Origin: an uncultured Thermanaerothrix sp.
GTDB lineage: Bacteria; Chloroflexota; Anaerolineae; Anaerolineales; Anaerolineaceae
NCBI RefSeq assembly: GCF_938028735.1
Contig: NZ_CALIMF010000014.1
Span: 186,001 to 250,000, forward strand
Direction: 5' to 3'
DNA: 64,000 nucleotides
In this document: in pieces, positions 1-9,361 of the stretch
How positions within the stretch are numbered: position 1 is the first letter of the stretch
Layout of the letters: every line of letters starts with the position of its first letter
Program-made: the position numbers and the translations under genes
The notes under the pieces: generated by a model
Told to the model about the DNA's origin: nothing
Seen by the model: only the letters and a program-made list of their open reading frames with translations
Databases searched by the model: none

Positions 1-1
1 T

Positions 2-1222
2 GCGCCGGGGCGCTTGGAAAATATTCTAAGCCGCGAACCCCTGCGCCTGGCTTTTGTGGTGCCATTAGAGCCCGTTGTAGAATTGGGCGATTATCATAAG
101 ATCCGCGTCGAATCCGAAACAGCGGTAGTTTCTGAGGAAGAGGTAGAGGAATACATTCAAAATATTCTGCTTGCTAACGCAGTGGCAGAGCCGGTGGATC
201 GACCAGCCCAAGACGGGGATGTCGTATACGTTAAATACCAGTGGGCTGTCCTGGAAGGTGAAGAAACACCCTCGAACTTTTCTGAACCTGAAGCAGCAGA
301 GTACCTTATTGGAAGGAAGCCCGAAACGGAACGCCCTTTCCCAGGTTTCTCAGCCCATTTGGTTGGCCTAACCGCAGAGCAGGAAACCTCCTTTGTCCAT
401 GAGTTTCCACAAGACTGGGAGCAGGAGAACCTGCGAGGCAAAAAGGTCGTGTACCGAGTTGTAGTGCAAAGCGTCAAACAGTTAAGTGTTCCCGAACTCA
501 CAGATGAATTTGTCCAATCGGTGTTTCCAGAGTTAAACTCTGTGGATGATCTTCGCAAACGTGTGCGCACGTCTCTGGAGGCCAGCCATCGGGCTGAGGC
601 CGATAGTGAACTGGCTGAAAAAATGCTGAATCGCATCCGTGAACAAGCCACTCTCAAGTACCCCCCACAACTCGTCGAAGAAGAAATCTCACGCCAACTC
701 ACGCGTTGGGAAGCGGAACTCCGCAATTACGGACTTAATCTCGAATCTTATCTGCGCATCACAAACAAGGATCCCCAGACTTTCATCAACGAAACCATCC
801 GCCCCGCTGCAATTCAAGCATTAGAACGCCGCCTCCTGGTGGATAAACTCATTCAACAGGAGAATATTCAGCTATCCCAAGAAGCCTACCAGCGGGCCGT
901 TGAAAGCCTGGTTGGAGACATCTCGCGTCTTCCCAAACGCGAGCAAAAACGGTTGGGCAATCGTGTTTCTGTGGAATTAGAGCGCCGCCTCAGCAATGAA
1001 CTGGTCAGCGAGTTGATTGAGCGCCTCAAAGCCATTGCCAGTGGGCAGATTGAGAAGATGGACGTTCGGGTCTCTGATGAGAACACGTCCATGTCTGAAT
1101 CCACTGGTGAAACTCCAACAAACAACCCGCCCATTCCCCAGGCCGAGGCTGTTACAGAGACTGCCAAACTAGAAGCAGATAGGGTAGAATCTAATGTAGA
1201 TACGAAAAAGTCAGAATCTTGA
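2..1222 (+). CDS. tig: Trigger factor, 5' end missing
   Basis: This is the ribosome-associated chaperone and peptidyl-prolyl isomerase that receives nascent chains. The reading frame is open to the window edge, so about 406 C-terminal residues are visible. The N-terminal ribosome-docking domain, which carries the family's FRxGxxP loop, lies mostly outside. The visible part begins in the linker after that domain. It continues with a divergent FKBP-like PPIase domain (roughly residues 60-150) and the helical C-terminal cradle (150-345). It ends in a Ser/Glu/Thr-rich tail of about 50 residues that most trigger factors lack. clpP follows 22 bases downstream, the classical tig-clpP pairing that couples folding to degradation. 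The TTG at 14 is not the start, because the homology continues upstream of it. Confidence 0.9.
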   Translation, partial: APGRLENILSREPLRLAFVVPLEPVVELGDYHKIRVESETAVVSEEEVEEYIQNILLANAVAEPVDRPAQDGDVVYVKYQWAVLEGEETPSNFSEPEAAEYLIGRKPETERPFPGFSAHLVGLTAEQETSFVHEFPQDWEQENLRGKKVVYRVVVQSVKQLSVPELTDEFVQSVFPELNSVDDLRKRVRTSLEASHRAEADSELAEKMLNRIREQATLKYPPQLVEEEISRQLTRWEAELRNYGLNLESYLRITNKDPQTFINETIRPAAIQALERRLLVDKLIQQENIQLSQEAYQRAVESLVGDISRLPKREQKRLGNRVSVELERRLSNELVSELIERLKAIASGQIEKMDVRVSDENTSMSESTGETPTNNPPIPQAEAVTETAKLEADRVESNVDTKKSES

Positions 1223-1244
1223 AGAAGAAAGAGTAGGGAGCCTT

Positions 1245-1850
1245 ATGAGTTTGAACAATTTTGACCTCATCATCCCAATGGTGATTGAATCTTCGGCCCG
1301 GGGTGAACGTGCTTACGATATTTATTCGCTTCTGCTCAAAGAGCGAATCATCTTCGTCGGTACGCCTATTGACGATCAGGTAGCCAACCTGATTGTTGCC
1401 CAATTACTCTACCTGAGCCGCGAAGATCCCGAAAAGGGCATTCAGATGTACATCAATTCTCCAGGAGGGCAAATTTACGCCGGTTTGGCCATTTATGACA
1501 CTATGAAGATGATCCCCAACAAGATCAGCACCGTGGCGGTTGGTGTCACGGCTTCTTTCGGCACCGTGTTGCTGGCTGCAGGTACCAAGGGGCAACGCTA
1601 TGCACTACCGCATGCCACTATCCACATGCACCAGCCTCTAGGTGGTGCGCAGGGCCAAGCTTCCGACATTGAAATCCAGGCTCGCGAGATTCTACGCCTC
1701 AAATCGCAGCTCAATCAGATTCTGGCAGAGTGCACCGGCCAGCCCCTCGAAGTCATTGAGCGTGATACAGAGCGGGATTTCTATCTCGATGCCTACCAAG
1801 CAGTGGAATATGGGATTGTGGATCAGGTGTTGACCCCCCCCGAAAAATAA
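1245..1850 (+). CDS. clpP: ATP-dependent Clp protease proteolytic subunit
   Basis: This is the serine peptidase subunit that forms the double-heptamer chamber fed by ClpX, ClpA or ClpC ATPases in the cytosol. Its 201 residues are normal for the family. The catalytic triad is visible: Ser104 in VTASFG, His129 in HMHQPLGG and Asp178 in DTERDFYL. The nucleophile context VTASFG differs slightly from the usual QAASMG, but the Ser is kept. The ATG at 1245 is preceded by a purine-rich AGTAGGGAG. It follows tig by 22 bases and is probably cotranscribed. No clpX follows; the next gene is a HAD phosphatase. Confidence 0.95.
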   Translation: MSLNNFDLIIPMVIESSARGERAYDIYSLLLKERIIFVGTPIDDQVANLIVAQLLYLSREDPEKGIQMYINSPGGQIYAGLAIYDTMKMIPNKISTVAVGVTASFGTVLLAAGTKGQRYALPHATIHMHQPLGGAQGQASDIEIQAREILRLKSQLNQILAECTGQPLEVIERDTERDFYLDAYQAVEYGIVDQVLTPPEK

Positions 1851-1946
1851 GGATAGGCAACACCACCGCGGTTTCTCTTTCTCGATGATGTCACCTCGCG
1901 AGCCGGATAGCTGTTGCTGTCCGGCTTGCTCTGTCGGAGAACACCT

Positions 1947-2744
1947 ATGATTAAAACACTTCATCCCCCTGTGCAAGCCTTGATCCTCGACATGGATGGC
2001 GTCCTCTGGCGAGGCAATCAGCCAATTGGCGATCTGCCACGTATTTTCGAGACCCTCAAGGCTCAGGGGCTACGAGTGGCTTTAGCCACTAACAACGCCA
2101 CGCGCACCGCCGAGCAGTATTGCCAAAAGCTCATGGGTTTTGGAGTTGCTTTTACCGCAGAAATGGTTGTCACCTCAGCCGAGGCCACGGCATATTTTCT
2201 CCACCAGCAATTTCCTCGGGGAGGACCCGTTTTTTTGGTAGGTGAAGAGGGTCTGCGCCACGCCTTGGCCCAGTATGGGTTCTATCCAGTTGAGGATGGT
2301 CAGGTCATTGCGGTTGTGGCCGGTCTGGACCGGCAACTCACTTATAACAAATTGCGCAAAGCCACACTGCTGATTCGGCAAGGCGTGCCTTTTATTGGTA
2401 CTAACCCTGATCGCACTTACCCCAGCCCGGAAGGATTGATTCCTGGTGCCGGCACTGTGCTGGCTGCGCTTGAAGCCGCCAGTGATGTCAAACCAGTTAT
2501 TGTGGGGAAACCTTTCCCCACCCTCTTTCGTGTGGCGTTGGAACGGCTTAATGCCACTCCAGCCGAAACCTTAGTAGTGGGTGATCGCCTGGATACCGAC
2601 ATACTCGGTGGTCAACAAGCAGGAATGCGCACCGCCCTGGTTTTGAGTGGAGTCAGCACTGCTGAAGAAGCTGAGCATTGGTCACCCCCGCCTGACCTGA
2701 TCGCCCCTACGTTGGCACATCTAATTGGGCTAGAAAAAGAGTGA
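1947..2744 (+). CDS. HAD-IIA (NagD-like) phosphatase
   Basis: A cytosolic haloacid dehalogenase-superfamily phosphatase of 265 residues. Motif I is DMDGVLWRG near residue 15. Motif II is the TNNATR segment. The C2-type cap of the NagD/PGP/4-nitrophenylphosphatase group sits in the middle, and motifs III/IV appear as VGKP and VGDRLDTDI near residue 210. This arrangement points to a sugar-phosphate, phosphoglycolate or nucleotide phosphatase, but the substrate cannot be read from sequence. The ATG at 1947 is chosen because GGAGAACACCT precedes it; an upstream in-frame start at 1914 lacks a ribosome-binding site. Its stop overlaps the start of rlmN (TGATG), suggesting translational coupling. Confidence 0.85.
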   Translation: MIKTLHPPVQALILDMDGVLWRGNQPIGDLPRIFETLKAQGLRVALATNNATRTAEQYCQKLMGFGVAFTAEMVVTSAEATAYFLHQQFPRGGPVFLVGEEGLRHALAQYGFYPVEDGQVIAVVAGLDRQLTYNKLRKATLLIRQGVPFIGTNPDRTYPSPEGLIPGAGTVLAALEAASDVKPVIVGKPFPTLFRVALERLNATPAETLVVGDRLDTDILGGQQAGMRTALVLSGVSTAEEAEHWSPPPDLIAPTLAHLIGLEKE

Positions 2745-3814
2745 TGACACAAACAATAACTTCTCCTCAAAAAGTGTTTATCCTCGATCTCTCATTGCCT
2801 GAATTAGAGAAAATTGTCCAGGCATGGGGTGAACCGACCTATCGTGCCGAACAAATCTGGCGGGGCTTGTATCAACAATTGTGGAACGCTTCCTCCCAGT
2901 TTAGCCCTTTGCCTAAAGCCCTGCGCCAGAGGCTCGAGGAGGAATTCACGTTCAGCCACCTTATACCGGTAACCTCATTGCACTCAAGCGATGGTAATAC
3001 GACCAAGACCCTTTTTCAGTTGCCCGATGGCTTGGCTATCGAAGCGGTTCTCATGCGCTATGAACGTCGCAACACCCTTTGTATCTCCACGCAAGTCGGT
3101 TGTGCCATGGGGTGTGTCTTCTGCGCCACCGGACAAATGGGCTTCAAGCGTCACCTCTCTCCCGGCGAAATCACAGAGCAGGTGTTATATTATGCCCGCC
3201 TGTTGCGCCAGGAAGGCGAAGAGGTGACTAATATTGTAATCATGGGCATGGGGGAACCTTTCCACAATTACGAGGCTACCATGAAAGCCATTGACAACCT
3301 CAACCACCCCCTGGGCATGAATCTTGGGGCCAGGCGTTTTACCATCTCAACAGTTGGACTGGTGCCAGCCATCCGACGCTTCGCAACTGAGAAACGCCAG
3401 GTCAATCTTGCTATCAGTCTGCATGCTACGCGAGATGAAGTGCGCAATAGCCTGCTTCCCATCAACCGCAAATATCCCATTCAGGAGGTGTTGGCAGCGT
3501 GTCGAGATTATGTTGCCCAGACCGGACGCCGCATCACATTTGAGTGGGCACTGATCCAAGACGTGAACGATTCGGTAGAAACGGCTCGTGAACTGGCAGC
3601 GCTGCTCAAGGGCCTCCTCTGTCACGTGAATGTGATCCCCCTCAACCCCACACGGCGTTATTCTGGCACGGGGAGCACACGTGAACGCGCCAATGCGTTC
3701 AAAGCCGAACTGGAGCGCCACGGTATTCCTTGCACCGTGCGCATCCGACGAGGGATAGACATACAAGCGGGCTGCGGGCAACTTGCTACCTTGCATAATT
3801 CCCTATCTCAGTAA
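2744..3814 (+). CDS. rlmN: 23S rRNA/tRNA adenine C2-methyltransferase RlmN
   Basis: A radical-SAM enzyme that methylates C2 of A2503 in 23S rRNA and A37 of some tRNAs. It is 356 residues, as expected. The 4Fe-4S motif CAMGCVFC lies near residue 120. The SAM-binding GMGEP follows near 165. A C-terminal RRGIDIQAGCGQL carries the Cys that forms the covalent methyl-transfer intermediate. The ATG at 2744 overlaps the stop of the HAD gene; a GTG three bases upstream is a possible alternative. The next gene, ftsY, has its own -10 box inside the 18-base gap. Confidence 0.95.
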   Translation: MTQTITSPQKVFILDLSLPELEKIVQAWGEPTYRAEQIWRGLYQQLWNASSQFSPLPKALRQRLEEEFTFSHLIPVTSLHSSDGNTTKTLFQLPDGLAIEAVLMRYERRNTLCISTQVGCAMGCVFCATGQMGFKRHLSPGEITEQVLYYARLLRQEGEEVTNIVIMGMGEPFHNYEATMKAIDNLNHPLGMNLGARRFTISTVGLVPAIRRFATEKRQVNLAISLHATRDEVRNSLLPINRKYPIQEVLAACRDYVAQTGRRITFEWALIQDVNDSVETARELAALLKGLLCHVNVIPLNPTRRYSGTGSTRERANAFKAELERHGIPCTVRIRRGIDIQAGCGQLATLHNSLSQ

Positions 3815-3817
3815 TGA

Positions 3818-3823
3818 TATAAT
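3818..3823 (+). promoter_or_regulatory. Extended -10 box for ftsY (leaderless start predicted)
   Basis: A perfect TATAAT is preceded by TGA, giving the extended -10 form TGnTATAAT, and ends nine bases before the ftsY ATG. Predicted transcription start is about 3830, and no Shine-Dalgarno sequence precedes the ATG. No good -35 is present at 16-18 bp. Confidence 0.6.
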
Positions 3824-3832
3824 CTACGCGCT

Positions 3833-4744
3833 ATGGTTGACTTTATAAATAAATGGAAACAAGGACTGGAACGCACCCGTAGGGCCACATTTGGTCGCCT
3901 AGCCGTTCTTTTAGGCGTTAGTGAAATTGATGCCAACACATGGGACGACCTGGAAGCCCTACTCCTGCAGGCGGATATGGGAGTGGAAACTAGCCAGGAG
4001 ATTATAGTAGCCTTACGCCAGCGTGTACACCAGCAAGGGCTAACCCGAACGAGTGAACTGCAGCAGGCTTTGAAAGAGGAATTACTCAAACGCTTGGACG
4101 AACCCCCGCCCATAAATCTTGATTCATATCAACCTGCAGTCATTCTCATCGTTGGGGTCAACGGTTCTGGGAAAACCACAACCATCGCCAAACTGGCCCG
4201 CTGGTTCAAACAACACAACAAAAAGGTCCTTTTGGTGGCCGCAGATACTTTCCGGGCAGCGGCAATTGACCAACTTCAGGTGTGGGCAGAGCGCTTGGAA
4301 CTTCCCATCGTAGCGGGTCAACCTAATGCAGACCCCGGGGCAGTGGCTTATGACGGTATCCAGGCCGCCCTTGCGCGCAAAGTGGATATTGTTCTGATAG
4401 ATACCGCGGGGCGATTGCACACCCGCTACAACCTTATGGAAGAACTTAAGAAGGTGTATCGCGTGGTTGGCAAAGCCCTCCCCGGCGCTCCCCACGCCGT
4501 TTGGCTGGTGCTTGATGCGACCACCGGGCAAAATGCCCTTCAACAGGCTCGTGCCTTTAAGGATGCAGTCAGCGTTAACGGGATTATCCTCGCTAAGCTG
4601 GATTCTTCTGCTCGCGGTGGTATGGCCTTCGCTATCCAACGCACGCTTGGTATCCCAATACTTTTTGTGGGTCTGGGCGAGAAACCCGAAGATCTCGACA
4701 GATTTGACCCCGAAGCATTTGTTCAAGGTATTCTAGAAGGTTAA
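3833..4744 (+). CDS. ftsY: Signal recognition particle receptor FtsY
   Basis: The membrane-associated SRP-receptor GTPase that docks ribosome-nascent chain complexes at the translocon. It has 303 residues: an N domain of about 95 residues and then the G domain. G1 is GVNGSGKTTT, the insertion-box region contains DTFRAAAIDQL, G3 is DTAGR, and the G4 position reads AKLD instead of TKLD before SSARGGMA. The long acidic A domain of E. coli FtsY is absent, as in many Gram-positive-type bacteria. It follows rlmN by 18 bases and precedes prfB by 15. Confidence 0.95.
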   Translation: MVDFINKWKQGLERTRRATFGRLAVLLGVSEIDANTWDDLEALLLQADMGVETSQEIIVALRQRVHQQGLTRTSELQQALKEELLKRLDEPPPINLDSYQPAVILIVGVNGSGKTTTIAKLARWFKQHNKKVLLVAADTFRAAAIDQLQVWAERLELPIVAGQPNADPGAVAYDGIQAALARKVDIVLIDTAGRLHTRYNLMEELKKVYRVVGKALPGAPHAVWLVLDATTGQNALQQARAFKDAVSVNGIILAKLDSSARGGMAFAIQRTLGIPILFVGLGEKPEDLDRFDPEAFVQGILEG

Positions 4745-4759
4745 CTATAGGAGGCGAAC

Positions 4760-5873
4760 ATGCAGGATTTGATTGAACGATTAGAAGAAATCAAGCGTCG
4801 AATCCATGACCTGCAGGTGCATCTTTGACCTGGACAAGAAACGAGTTGATCTAGAAAACCTACAAAAAATCAGCGAGGATCCTACCCTATGGGATGATCT
4901 AACTCGCGCTCAACGCACGATGAAACAATTGACTGAAGTCAAAGAGGAGATCGAATCATGGGACCGGCTAAGCGCACGCGTCCAGGACCTGCTCGATCTG
5001 GCTCAATTAGAGGATGAATCGCTGCGTCCCGAAATTGAACAAGAGGTTGAAGATCTGGAACGAGACCTTGAGCAGCGTGAATTGAATACTCTCCTTTCAG
5101 GGCCCTATGACCGCGGCAATGCTATTCTGGCGATCCATGCGGGCGCCGGAGGGGTTGATGCCCAGGATTGGGCCGCCATGCTTCAACGCATGTACCTGCG
5201 CTGGGCTGAACGTCACGGGTACGACGTAGAGATCCTTGACTACTCTGAAGGCGAAGAGGCCGGCATTAAGAGCGTGACCATGGCAATCAGTGGAAGGAAT
5301 GCCTACGGCTACCTGAAAGCCGAAAAAGGTGTCCATCGCCTAGTACGCCTCTCGCCCTTCGATGCTGCACATCGCCGTCATACCTCATTTGCTCAGGTAG
5401 AAGTGCTTCCCGAAATTGCCTCAGATAGCGAGGATGTCGTCATCAACCCCAATGATTTGCGCATTGACATCTATCGTTCGTCCAGTGCGGGTGGACAGAA
5501 CGTCCAGAAAAATGCCACAGCGGTGCGGATCACCCACCTGCCGACTGGAATTGTTGTAAGTTGCCAAAATGAGCGCTCCCAATTGCAGAATCGTGAAAAC
5601 GCGATGCGGGTACTTCGCGCTCGGCTGGCTGCCCTCAAGCAAGAAGAGCAGGAACGTAAACTGGCTGAATTACGTGGCGAATACAAAAAGGCCGAATGGG
5701 GCAATCAGATCCGCTCTTACGTCTTGCATCCCTACCAAATGGTCAAAGACCACCGTACCAATTACGAAGTGGGCAATACTCAAGCGGTCCTAGATGGGGA
5801 AATTGATGGCTTCATTGAAGCCTATTTGCGTCAAAATGTCCGCCCTCATCACATCCCCACCCCATCGTCATAA
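4760..5873 (+). CDS. prfB: Peptide chain release factor 2 (programmed +1 frameshift)
   Basis: RF2 recognises UGA and UAA stop codons and triggers peptide release. The gene is split. Frame 0 starts at ATG 4760, after AGGAGG at 4749-4754, and runs 22 codons to an in-frame TGA at 4826-4828. The rest is read in the +1 frame from GAC 4827, giving a product of about 370 residues. The release motif GGQ sits in SSAGGQNVQ, and the stop-reading SPF tripeptide is in RLSPFDAAHRR; both are RF2 hallmarks. The full-length homology only works if the ribosome shifts at CTTTGAC, the classical RF2 autoregulatory site. A bidirectional hairpin follows the gene and faces pfkA. Confidence 0.95.
4813..4829 (+). promoter_or_regulatory. 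prfB +1 recoding site
   Basis: The slippery CTT-TGA-C lies at 4823-4829, with an internal Shine-Dalgarno-like CAGGTG just upstream. When RF2 is scarce the ribosome pauses at UGA and slips +1. The arrangement matches the well-known bacterial prfB autoregulation site. Confidence 0.9.
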
Positions 5874-5878
5874 TAAGA

Positions 5879-5902
5879 ACGGGCGCCTGAATCGGCGCCC
5901 GT
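5879..5902. terminator. Bidirectional hairpin between prfB and pfkA
   Basis: The inverted repeat ACGGGCGCC / GGCGCCCGT has a six-base loop and lies between the convergent ends of prfB and pfkA. There is no long T-run on either side, so it may work as a strong but imperfect intrinsic terminator. Confidence 0.7.
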
Positions 5903-5906
5903 ATCG

Positions 5907-6875
5907 TTAATCCAACACCTTCGCCAGTTCGAATAGCCGCAAATCCAGAGGCTTCTTGGTATTGACAACCTGTTCCAATGGCGTTGTGGTCACTTCCCCC
6001 TGGACCAGCCCAACTAGTACGCCTGTCTCACCCCGTTCAATCGTCTCAGTGGCGCCCGCACCTAGCCGACTGGCCAAAATGCGATCATAAGCGCTGGGGT
6101 TTCCCCCGCGCTGCACATGCCCCAGGATCGTGACTCTTAAGTCAAACCCCAACCGTTCGTGATGTTGTTTGAAATATTCGGCCAGCCCCTCGGCATTATA
6201 GCGGGCACCTTCTGCAACGACCACGAGCGCGTGAGCTTTGCCCCGTTCATACGCACGGATTAACCGCTGAGCAATTTCCTCCGGGTCTACCTCCACTTCA
6301 GGGATCACGACAGCCTCTGCCCCCCCTGCAATGGCGGACATAAGCGCCAGATAACCACAATCACGTCCCATAACTTCAACTAAGAAAGCCCGCTGATGGG
6401 AAGAAGCCGTGGTCTTGAGCCGATCAATGGCCTCCAAAGCAATGTTCAGAGCAGTATCCACGCCAATTGTGATATCCGAACCGTAAAGATCATTATCAAT
6501 GGTGGAAGCCACACCCACCACTGGAAACCCCAGGCTATGAAGAGCATAGGAACCAGTTTGGGAACCGTTTCCACCGATCACTACCAGGGCATCAATCCCA
6601 TGCTGATTGAGTGTGCGAATCGCCTTAAGTTGGCCAGCCTTGGTCTTGAATTCCAAGGACCGGGCACTGCCTAGAATTGTCCCACCCCGCTGAATAATGC
6701 CCCCCACATCTCGGGCTGAAAGGGGAACGACTTTGCCGTCAATGAGGCCTTGGTAGCCCAGTTGGACCCCATACACTTCCCACCCACGATAAATGCTGGT
6801 GCGTACCACTGCCCGGATGGCCGCATTCATCCCGGGAGCATCCCCCCCACTTGTCAGAACTGCAATCCGCTTCAT
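5907..6875 (-). CDS. pfkA: 6-phosphofructokinase with Asn at the Mg-ATP aspartate position
   Basis: Phosphorylates fructose-6-phosphate in glycolysis; 322 residues, group A. The glycine-rich ATP loop SGGDAPGMNAAIR is at 9-21. The catalytic TIDND is at 125-129 with Asp127 as base, and MGRDCG and HVQRGG follow. E. coli numbering holds without gaps to this point. Position 104 is Gly, typical of ATP-dependent enzymes (Asp in PPi enzymes). Position 103, an Asp that helps bind Mg-ATP in the E. coli enzyme, is Asn (GGNGS), and 124 is Ser. Phosphoryl donor use may therefore be altered. GGAGGG precedes the ATG at 6875. It is the only gene of this strand between two + strand blocks. Confidence 0.9.
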   Translation of the reverse strand: MKRIAVLTSGGDAPGMNAAIRAVVRTSIYRGWEVYGVQLGYQGLIDGKVVPLSARDVGGIIQRGGTILGSARSLEFKTKAGQLKAIRTLNQHGIDALVVIGGNGSQTGSYALHSLGFPVVGVASTIDNDLYGSDITIGVDTALNIALEAIDRLKTTASSHQRAFLVEVMGRDCGYLALMSAIAGGAEAVVIPEVEVDPEEIAQRLIRAYERGKAHALVVVAEGARYNAEGLAEYFKQHHERLGFDLRVTILGHVQRGGNPSAYDRILASRLGAGATETIERGETGVLVGLVQGEVTTTPLEQVVNTKKPLDLRLFELAKVLD

Positions 6876-7014
6876 GAATCCCTCCGAATTATTGCAGCGA
6901 AAATAAGATGCATAACGATGCTGATTTTAACATAAGAGTGCCGGCCTCACTATAGAACAAACTGATCCAGTCTGAACATCCTGTGACATATAATGACCCG
7001 AGGTTTTTACGCTC

Positions 7015-7044
7015 TTGCTTTTCGCTACGTAGAGGGAGTATACT
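7015..7044 (+). promoter_or_regulatory. Promoter for rel
   Basis: TTGCTT and TATACT are separated by 18 bp. Transcription would start near 7051, inside the longest open frame of rel, which argues for the later start codon. A second perfect TATAAT lies at 6989-6994 without a recognisable -35. Confidence 0.55.
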
Positions 7045-7106
7045 ATCACCCAGATCAGACGGCATTTCGCAGGTATCCACTTTATCAGAAACAGGCGCTT
7101 AAAGGT

Positions 7107-9338
7107 ATGATTGGCCGAACTATTGGCGCGGACGAGTTGGACATGAAAATTGAATCGCTTATGGAACGCCTGCCACAGAGTTACACGTTGGTAGAACGTG
7201 AACTCATCCTGCGGGCGTATCGCTTCGCAGAAGAAGCCCACCGTGGTCAAAAACGTGCTTCAGGTGAGCCATATATCACGCACTGCGTAGAGGTCGCTGC
7301 CATTCTGGCCGAGCTTCAGGTACCGCCAGTCATGATAATGGCCGCTTTACTTCATGATACCGTTGAGGACACCCATGTAACCCTAGATGACCTACGAAGA
7401 GAGTTTGGCGATGAAGTCGCTCATCTGGTGGACGGAGTGACTAAACTATCTAATCTGCCCCGCATCTCGGCAGATGAAAAGCCCACCCGTGAAGGTGAAA
7501 GTTCCGCAGAAATCAGCACCTACCCCCGCTCCAGGCGCACCGATTTGACAAACGAGACGCTGCGAAAAGTCTTCCTAGCGATGGGAGATGATATTCGCAT
7601 CGTCCTGATTAAGTTAGCCGACCGGTTGCATAACATGCGCACCCTGGGGTATCTTCCAGAGGAAGAACGTCGGCGCATTGCCCAGCAGACGCTGGATATC
7701 TTTGCGCCGCTGGCCAACCGTCTGGGAATTTGGCAAATCAAGTGGGAACTGGAAGACCTGGCGTTCCGCTACGTCAATCCTGAAAAGTACCGCGAAATCG
7801 CCGAAAAACTGGCGGAACGACGCGAAGACCGTGAGCGCGAGATCCAGCAAATCATCGCCCGCCTAAAAAAAGTGCTGGAAGAAAACGGAATTAAAGCCGA
7901 GGTCACCGGGCGTCCCAAACACATCTATTCCATTTACCGCAAAATGGTAGATCGCGGTAAAACTTTTGATATGGTACGTGATCTTCGGGGTGTTCGTCTG
8001 CTGGTTGAAGATAAGGCCACCTGCTACGCTGCTCTCGGCGTCATTCATGGGCATTGGCGTCCCATCCCTCAGGAATTTGATGATTACATTGCAGCCCCTA
8101 AGGATAACTTCTATCAATCCCTTCATACGGCCGTCATTTATGATGATGGTAAGCCGCTTGAAGTTCAAATTCGCACCTACGAAATGCACCAAAACGCAGA
8201 ATATGGTATTGCCGCTCACTGGCGCTACAAGGAACGCAGCCCACGCGATGAACTTTATGAACAACGAATCAACTGGTTGCGCAAAACACTTAGTGAATGG
8301 CGCCAAGAGGTCATGGATGCCCAAGAGTTTGTAGATGGGCTAAAAAGTGATATTTTTCAGGATCGAGTGTACGTTTTCACCCCACGTGGGGATATCGTGG
8401 ATCTGCCGGCTGGTTCTACACCGATCGATTTTGCTTACTACATTCACACTGAAATCGGCCATCGTTGCCGGGGCGCCAAAGTCAACGGCAAATTGGTTTC
8501 GCTTGATTACACACTCAAGACAGGGGATCAAGTCGAGATTTTGACTGCCAAACAGGGAGGCCCCAGTCGCGATTGGCTCAACCCTGCGTTAGGCTTAGTC
8601 AAGACCCAGCGTGCCATTTCAAAGATCCGCGCCTGGTTCAAACACCAGGATCGCGAGCAAAATATCCACCAAGGTCGGGCAATGCTCGAAAAAGAGCTCA
8701 CTCGCCTGGGCATCAAAGATGTGGATGTGGAGAAGCTGGCACAATCCTTTGAATTTCGCAGCGCCGATGACCTTTACGTAGCCATCGGATGCGGAGACAT
8801 TCCCTTAGGGCGAGTGATTAACCGCATTAGTGATATCTCACCCAAGAAGGATCCTCTGCTGGTCCAGGCGCCCACCCGCGAGCCCAAACCCCCAGAAGGT
8901 GGCGCCGAAATTTCGGTGTTGGGAGTCAAGGGCTTGCTAATCAATTTTGCGCGTTGCTGCAAGCCCTTGCCTGGGGACGAAATTATGGGTTATATTACGC
9001 GTGGGCGTGGTGTAACCATTCACCGCCGCGACTGTCCGAATTTCTTGCGCATTCAAGAAAGAGAACGAATCGTAAAAGTTACCTGGGGTGAAACCCAGCG
9101 CACTTACCCAGTAACCATCGAAATCAAGGCCTATGATCGTCAGGGCCTGTTAAGCGACATCTCCAAAATCTTTGGGGACGAAAAAGCCAACGTGCTCAAC
9201 CTCAGCACGCGTGTTACCCATAACTTGGCCTCGATTCGAGCCATTATTGAGATCAAGGATATCGTACACCTCAGCCGGGTACTTAACCGCATCGAAAATC
9301 TGCCAAATATTATGGAAGCCCGACGTTTGATCGAGTAG
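7107..9338 (+). CDS. rel: Bifunctional (p)ppGpp synthetase/hydrolase (RelA/SpoT family)
   Basis: Makes and degrades the alarmone (p)ppGpp in response to starvation. In order it carries an HD hydrolase domain with intact HDTVEDT and an LADRLHNM helix, then the synthetase domain (DLRGVRLLV, DNFYQSLHTAV, EVQIRT). A TGS domain begins at VYVFTPRGDIVDLP. A Cys-rich/CRISP-like segment (NFARCCKPLPGD) and a C-terminal ACT domain complete the long Rel architecture. HD residues are present, so both activities are expected. The start is uncertain: the frame is open to 6993, but promoter elements inside it favour 7107 (743 residues) or a later ATG at 7143 or 7161. Confidence 0.9.
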   Translation: MIGRTIGADELDMKIESLMERLPQSYTLVERELILRAYRFAEEAHRGQKRASGEPYITHCVEVAAILAELQVPPVMIMAALLHDTVEDTHVTLDDLRREFGDEVAHLVDGVTKLSNLPRISADEKPTREGESSAEISTYPRSRRTDLTNETLRKVFLAMGDDIRIVLIKLADRLHNMRTLGYLPEEERRRIAQQTLDIFAPLANRLGIWQIKWELEDLAFRYVNPEKYREIAEKLAERREDREREIQQIIARLKKVLEENGIKAEVTGRPKHIYSIYRKMVDRGKTFDMVRDLRGVRLLVEDKATCYAALGVIHGHWRPIPQEFDDYIAAPKDNFYQSLHTAVIYDDGKPLEVQIRTYEMHQNAEYGIAAHWRYKERSPRDELYEQRINWLRKTLSEWRQEVMDAQEFVDGLKSDIFQDRVYVFTPRGDIVDLPAGSTPIDFAYYIHTEIGHRCRGAKVNGKLVSLDYTLKTGDQVEILTAKQGGPSRDWLNPALGLVKTQRAISKIRAWFKHQDREQNIHQGRAMLEKELTRLGIKDVDVEKLAQSFEFRSADDLYVAIGCGDIPLGRVINRISDISPKKDPLLVQAPTREPKPPEGGAEISVLGVKGLLINFARCCKPLPGDEIMGYITRGRGVTIHRRDCPNFLRIQERERIVKVTWGETQRTYPVTIEIKAYDRQGLLSDISKIFGDEKANVLNLSTRVTHNLASIRAIIEIKDIVHLSRVLNRIENLPNIMEARRLIE

Positions 9339-9361
9339 CCCCTCAGCGGAGGTAAATCGCC

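Noticed and set aside
157-726. 189-codon open frame antisense to trigger factor
   Set aside because: Composition follows the opposite strand of a conserved gene; no start signals.
4760-4828. Apparent frameshift/premature stop at the start of prfB
   Set aside because: It is the well-known programmed +1 site (CTTTGAC with internal Shine-Dalgarno), not a damaged gene.
6993-7106. Longer N-terminus for Rel
   Set aside because: The segment contains promoter elements (7015-7044) and does not look like the family N-terminus.
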